The notes below the pieces were generated by a model, which saw nothing but the letters and a program-made list of their open reading frames with translations, was not told the DNA's origin and did no database searches. The position numbers and the translations under genes were made by a program. Shown one piece after another: positions 14,275 to 17,829 of a DNA stretch of 17,829 bases (position 1 is the stretch's first letter; each line of letters begins with the position of its first letter). Source of the DNA: JBDKGH01 sp039798265 (lineage in GTDB: Bacteria; Bacteroidota; Bacteroidia; Flavobacteriales_D; Sanyastnellaceae); contig JBDKGH010000150.1 of the NCBI GenBank assembly GCA_039798265.1, positions 1 through 17,829 of the forward strand, read 5' to 3'.

Positions 14275-14343
14275 GGTAATGCTTAATAGGGTATGAAGAT
14301 AAAGCGGGAAAGTTTACCGAAACGTAAAATTATTGAGAATAAT

Positions 14344-15504
14344 TTATGCCTGTTTATTCAATTGGAACAATGTTAAATTGGCCGCAATAGCCGACTCATT
14401 TTCGGCAATTTCTTTGCCTCTCCATCCCGCCTTTTGGATCATTGTATCGTATTCCGATTGCCCCATTTGAGCGCATTGATTCAGCACTGGAGCAAACACG
14501 TCCTTTTTTAAGGGCAAAACCCAACCTGCTCCTTTTTCGGTCAAATCTTGCCAAGGCGTTTGATCAGACACAATAACAGGCGTGCTGTGTAGTAAAGCCT
14601 CGGCTATGGCGTGTCCGAAATTCTCGCCTCGTGTGGGCGCAAAGAGGAAATGAGCTTCGCGCAATAAATGAGGAATACGCTCCGGTTGCACCTCGCCCTT
14701 CCATGAAATAGTGGCGTTGGCAATGGTGCTGGCCAACTCTTGACAGTTTTTAAAAAACACTTCATTCTGCTGCACCCCGTAAAAATCCACGTCAAAAAAC
14801 AAGGAGGGATCCGTTTCTTTTAAAAAGAGAAGTGCCTCCCATATTCCCTTTTCAGGACTAATGCGTGCAATACTCAACAACTTCACTTTACCTATCTCCT
14901 TCTTTTTTTCTACCGAAACAGAACTATGGATACTACTTAAGTTTGGAGCTATGCGCACCAAGCATTTTTTACCATAATGTCTTTTGATCTCCAGCTCTTC
15001 CGTTTCATTGGTAGCGTGCCAGGTGATCTCATTAAAAAGTCCCATCCACCTACTCATGTAGAGGAAAATTTTCTTTTTGCCTGACTTTTCTGCCAAAGCA
15101 CTAGGCTTGAGCATACCTCGAGGAGCGAGAACAATTTTTTTAGCTAAACCCAAAGAGCGACAAATGCGCAATGGACTTAAGGTGAAGGTGAAACTAAACA
15201 ACGAGTTAAAGTAAATTCGGTGATATTCTTCACCGCGAATAATGCGCTCCATCACCTTTTCATTGGCACCTTCCCTGCTGCAGTAATACACCCTAACCCG
15301 ATCAGAAAATTGCACCCATGAATCTGCCTCTATACCTGGATAAGGATCTATAGATTGGTGATCAAAAACACTGGTCACAATATCAAACTCCACGGGAATA
15401 CGCTCCACCAAATTTGCAATACTCCGTATAGGCCCACCCGCTTTGAAGCCCGGTAGAAACCAATCTGTAAAGATTAGGATGCGCTGATTTGATGGAGTAT
15501 TCAT
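14344..15504 (-). CDS. GT4-family glycosyltransferase (polysaccharide biosynthesis)
   Basis: The 386-residue protein is a GT-B-fold retaining glycosyltransferase of family GT4. The N-terminal domain has RILIFTDWFLPGFKAGGPIRSI (8-29, the acceptor-side Gly-rich loop GGP). The C-terminal nucleotide-sugar domain has RISPEKG (204-210) and the EX7E motif with E294 and E302 in RGENFGHAIAEAL. Acceptor and donor sugars cannot be predicted. The start chosen is ATG at 15504, whose A is the last base of the asnB TGA (TGATG). This fits coupled translation and the family N-terminus better than an in-frame start 54 bases further up inside asnB. It is the last polysaccharide gene of the minus-strand run. Confidence 0.92.
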   Translation of the reverse strand: MNTPSNQRILIFTDWFLPGFKAGGPIRSIANLVERIPVEFDIVTSVFDHQSIDPYPGIEADSWVQFSDRVRVYYCSREGANEKVMERIIRGEEYHRIYFNSLFSFTFTLSPLRICRSLGLAKKIVLAPRGMLKPSALAEKSGKKKIFLYMSRWMGLFNEITWHATNETEELEIKRHYGKKCLVRIAPNLSSIHSSVSVEKKKEIGKVKLLSIARISPEKGIWEALLFLKETDPSLFFDVDFYGVQQNEVFFKNCQELASTIANATISWKGEVQPERIPHLLREAHFLFAPTRGENFGHAIAEALLHSTPVIVSDQTPWQDLTEKGAGWVLPLKKDVFAPVLNQCAQMGQSEYDTMIQKAGWRGKEIAENESAIAANLTLFQLNKQA

Positions 15505-17363
15505 CAATCGGAGACTTCTTGTTTTTTCAACCAAAAACCTAGAACTACCAATGGCCAAATCCGCGACCAGGATACCATTGGGTCATTATTCAAAAACCCA
15601 TTCCACATGAGTTCCAAAGCACGCTCATCAAAGGACTTCAATCCTTTGAGATAAGCCAATTGCTCTTCACAAAAAGATTTTAGATCTTCTTTCATCCATT
15701 TTGCCCAAGGAAACGTGAAGCCCATTTTTGGTCGATCAATAATTTCTCTCGGAATCAAATCACCAACTGCGTCGGTGAGCAATTGTTTCGGTGAGTGCGG
15801 ATATTTCATCTCATCATTCACTCCTAATATGAGATGAACCAAGCGATGATCGAGGAAAGGAACACGCACCTCCAGAGCATGCGCCATACTCATTTGATCC
15901 GTATCTCTCAGCAGTACATTTTGCATGTAGGTTTGCATCTCTAGCACACTTACTTTTGACAATAGTGGTAAATGCTGTTGCCCCACTGCGGCGGCTAGCT
16001 GCGCAACTACGTTAGGCGAAAGAGCTTCGCCATGAAGCAAACTACTTATTTTTTTATCCATCAAAATCTGTCGCACCAAGGGATAAGCATGGGCCACGTC
16101 TAATGATGGTTGACTCAGGGTTGCTTTAATTTTTTCAGCGGCTAGCGAGGGTTTCAACTTCAAAAGTGCTGAACCGGCCAGGCTTCTTAGCGCTTGCGGA
16201 GTGCTGTTTAGCCAAGCCTTATTTTCCAACTCTTTCATTCGCTTGAACACATCATAACCAGCGAATAACTCATCACCACCGAGGCCAGAAAGAGCCATCT
16301 TAACACCTGCTTTTCGGGTAGCGCCGCTTACCACGTAAGTATTAGGACCATCACCACTTGGATGATCCATCGCATTTAAGGCCTCTGGAATAGTTTCTAA
16401 AAAATGTTCGGCATGAACGCGTATTTCATGATGCGCAGTATTGAATCGGCGGGCGATTAATTGCGAATAGGGACTTTCATCCCATTGTTTTTCATGAAAA
16501 GTGATGGCGAACGTATTGACCTGCTTTGAGGCCACTTTGGACATGAGTCCCACGATGATACTTGAATCGATACCTCCCGAAAGAAATGCACCAAAAGGAA
16601 CATCAGCTCTCATGCGCAGTTGAACAGAAGAAAGCAATGTATCTTCAATGGTTGAAAGCAGTTGCTTCCGCGGCAATTCGTTTACCGGGGCATCTTCCAT
16701 TTTCCAATAATGCACAAGCCGTTCTCCTTGGCTACTTAACTCCAAATAATGTCCGGGCATGAGCATGGTAACACCCTCGATAATCGTATTCGGAGCGTGC
16801 ACTGTTTGATAACGCAAATAATCATGCAAACCAGATTTCGAAAGTTTTTTATCTACCCAACCCGATTTCAGAACAGCTCGTATTTCAGATGAAAATAATG
16901 TTCCCTTCTCGGTGCGGGCGATGTAGATTGGTTTGATACCCATTCTATCTCGCACTACGAAAGCTTTTTGGGCATCGTTGTCCCAAAGAACAAAAGCGAA
17001 CATTCCAATAAACCGATGGATAGCTTCTATGCCCCATTCCTTGTAAGCCGCTAACAAAACCTCTGTATCAGTGCCTGTATGAAAAGTATATTTAGCACTC
17101 AGCTCTTGTTTCAGTTCAAGATAATTATAGACCTCCCCATTAAATACCATTACCAGCTTGCGGTCTTCACTAAAGAAGGGCTGATGACCAGCAGGAGAAG
17201 TATCGAGAATAGACAATCGGCGATGTCCAAGAGCGATGAGGTCATTGAACCAAACACCATCAGCATCAGGACCCCGATGAGCAATCGCAGCGTTCATTGA
17301 ACGGATGGTATTTTCTATTCCGTTCGTTGACTGAGGTTTCCAAATAGCATTAATTCCGCACAT
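15504..17363 (-). CDS. asnB: Glutamine-hydrolysing asparagine synthetase homologue (AsnB type)
   Basis: The 619-residue enzyme would move ammonia from glutamine onto a carboxylate activated as AMP ester. The chosen start MCGINAI places C2 as N-terminal nucleophile after Met removal, which is essential for the class II glutaminase; a longer start would hide it. The glutaminase domain (about 2-200) has HRGPDADG (29-36), GHRRLSILD (47-55) and FNGEVYN (74-80). The synthetase domain has the pyrophosphate loop SGGIDSS (252-258) and the LSGLGGDELFAGYD motif. In polysaccharide clusters AsnB homologues may amidate uronic-acid sugars rather than make asparagine. The neighbouring epimerase and glycosyltransferase favour that reading, but the substrate is not shown by sequence. 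Its start overlaps the epimerase end by 14 bases. Confidence 0.94.
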   Translation of the reverse strand: MCGINAIWKPQSTNGIENTIRSMNAAIAHRGPDADGVWFNDLIALGHRRLSILDTSPAGHQPFFSEDRKLVMVFNGEVYNYLELKQELSAKYTFHTGTDTEVLLAAYKEWGIEAIHRFIGMFAFVLWDNDAQKAFVVRDRMGIKPIYIARTEKGTLFSSEIRAVLKSGWVDKKLSKSGLHDYLRYQTVHAPNTIIEGVTMLMPGHYLELSSQGERLVHYWKMEDAPVNELPRKQLLSTIEDTLLSSVQLRMRADVPFGAFLSGGIDSSIIVGLMSKVASKQVNTFAITFHEKQWDESPYSQLIARRFNTAHHEIRVHAEHFLETIPEALNAMDHPSGDGPNTYVVSGATRKAGVKMALSGLGGDELFAGYDVFKRMKELENKAWLNSTPQALRSLAGSALLKLKPSLAAEKIKATLSQPSLDVAHAYPLVRQILMDKKISSLLHGEALSPNVVAQLAAAVGQQHLPLLSKVSVLEMQTYMQNVLLRDTDQMSMAHALEVRVPFLDHRLVHLILGVNDEMKYPHSPKQLLTDAVGDLIPREIIDRPKMGFTFPWAKWMKEDLKSFCEEQLAYLKGLKSFDERALELMWNGFLNNDPMVSWSRIWPLVVLGFWLKKQEVSD

Positions 17364-17829
17364 AGGAACGATAGTGTTCAATTACTTGTAAAAGGCCCTT
17401 TTCAAGAGCAATCAGCTCTTTTCCTAAAACAGCTTTCATCTTTGAATTATCCGGTTGTCTTCTTGTCATATCCCCTTCTTCTAAAGCAGGAAGGTGAATG
17501 ATGGATGAATTTGATTCTGCCAATCGAATGATCGTTTGGGCTAACTGCAGCACAGTAGTTTCCACATCTGAGCCCACATTAACTATATCATTCACCCACT
17601 TATTTTCCTCGAAAGCCTTTACGGTAACTTCAATATTATCGTCGATAAAGCAGAAGGTCCTTGTTTGTTGACCATCACCGTAAACCGTTATTTCTTGATT
17701 ATTCAAAGCAGCACGAATAAAACGAGCGATCACAAAATCTTCGCTTTGAAAAGGACCATAGGTATTGAAAAAACGAAACACCGTATAATTCAATCCGAAC
17801 TCTTTGTGATAAGACCTTAAAAAAGCCTC
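17350..17829 (-). CDS. NAD-dependent epimerase/dehydratase, C-terminal part (runs off window)
   Basis: The frame is open from the window edge at 17829 to a TAA at 17352-17350, giving the last 159 residues of an extended short-chain dehydrogenase. It begins EAFLRSYHKEFGLNYTVFRFFNTYGP. The RxFNxYGP-type motif is typical of sugar-nucleotide epimerases and dehydratases such as UDP-glucose 4-epimerase, dTDP-glucose 4,6-dehydratase or UDP-xylose synthase. The substrate-binding part includes TVYGDGQQTRTFCFIDDNIE and NVGSDVETTVLQLAQ, also typical. The Rossmann GxxGxxG and the catalytic YxxxK lie outside the window, so the exact reaction is undecided. The TTG near 17793 is an internal Leu codon, not a start. 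The next gene, asnB, overlaps its end by 14 bases. Confidence 0.93.
   Translation of the reverse strand, partial: EAFLRSYHKEFGLNYTVFRFFNTYGPFQSEDFVIARFIRAALNNQEITVYGDGQQTRTFCFIDDNIEVTVKAFEENKWVNDIVNVGSDVETTVLQLAQTIIRLAESNSSIIHLPALEEGDMTRRQPDNSKMKAVLGKELIALEKGLLQVIEHYRSYVRN

Noticed and set aside
15505..15558. Longer glycosyltransferase start inside asnB
   Set aside because: The ATG at 15504 overlaps the asnB stop in the usual TGATG manner and fits the family N-terminus.
17364..17381. Longer AsnB start six codons upstream
   Set aside because: It would bury the catalytic Cys that must be at position 2 after the initiator Met.

Overview
This window looks like a chromosomal core region of a Bacteroidota bacterium, probably Flavobacteriales-like, though the class is not certain. 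The evidence is the gene order miaB, sigma-54 activator, lptE, TPR-like protein, secG, groES, groEL, and promoters of the Bacteroidota type (a TAnnTTTG -7 box) upstream of topA, miaB and the tetR-type gene. No rRNA, tRNA, insertion sequence or CRISPR array was seen.

Layout. 1-206: end of an unidentified neighbour, with only weak candidate ORFs. 207-3559: a pirin-family gene and topA, both on the minus strand, separated by a strong terminator. 3560-3747: divergent promoter region. 3748-8571: a compact plus-strand run of miaB (tRNA modification), a sigma-54-type AAA+ activator without a sensory domain, lptE (LPS export lipoprotein), an acidic protein with a TPR-like end and unknown function, and secG (protein export). 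It is closed by a strong terminator at 8601-8637. 8722-10665: groES-groEL, closed by a bidirectional terminator facing a minus-strand methyltransferase. 11823-12389: a TetR-family regulator with a palindrome overlapping its own promoter. 12491-13365: a GatB/YqeY-domain gene and a RimB-like retropepsin gene. The latter is convergent with rimK (13402-14274) across a shared terminator. 14344-17829: the edge of a surface-polysaccharide cluster on the minus strand (sugar-nucleotide epimerase/dehydratase, glutamine-dependent asparagine synthetase homologue, GT4 glycosyltransferase) with overlapping genes. The epimerase gene runs off the right end.

Functionally the window joins housekeeping (topA, miaB, groESL) with cell-envelope biogenesis (lptE, secG, polysaccharide genes). 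No clearly new multi-gene system is visible. The items most worth a second look are the uncharacterised acidic protein between lptE and secG, the sensorless sigma-54 activator in the same run, the convergent rimB/rimK pair, the operator-like palindrome at the tetR promoter, and an inverted repeat in front of groES.
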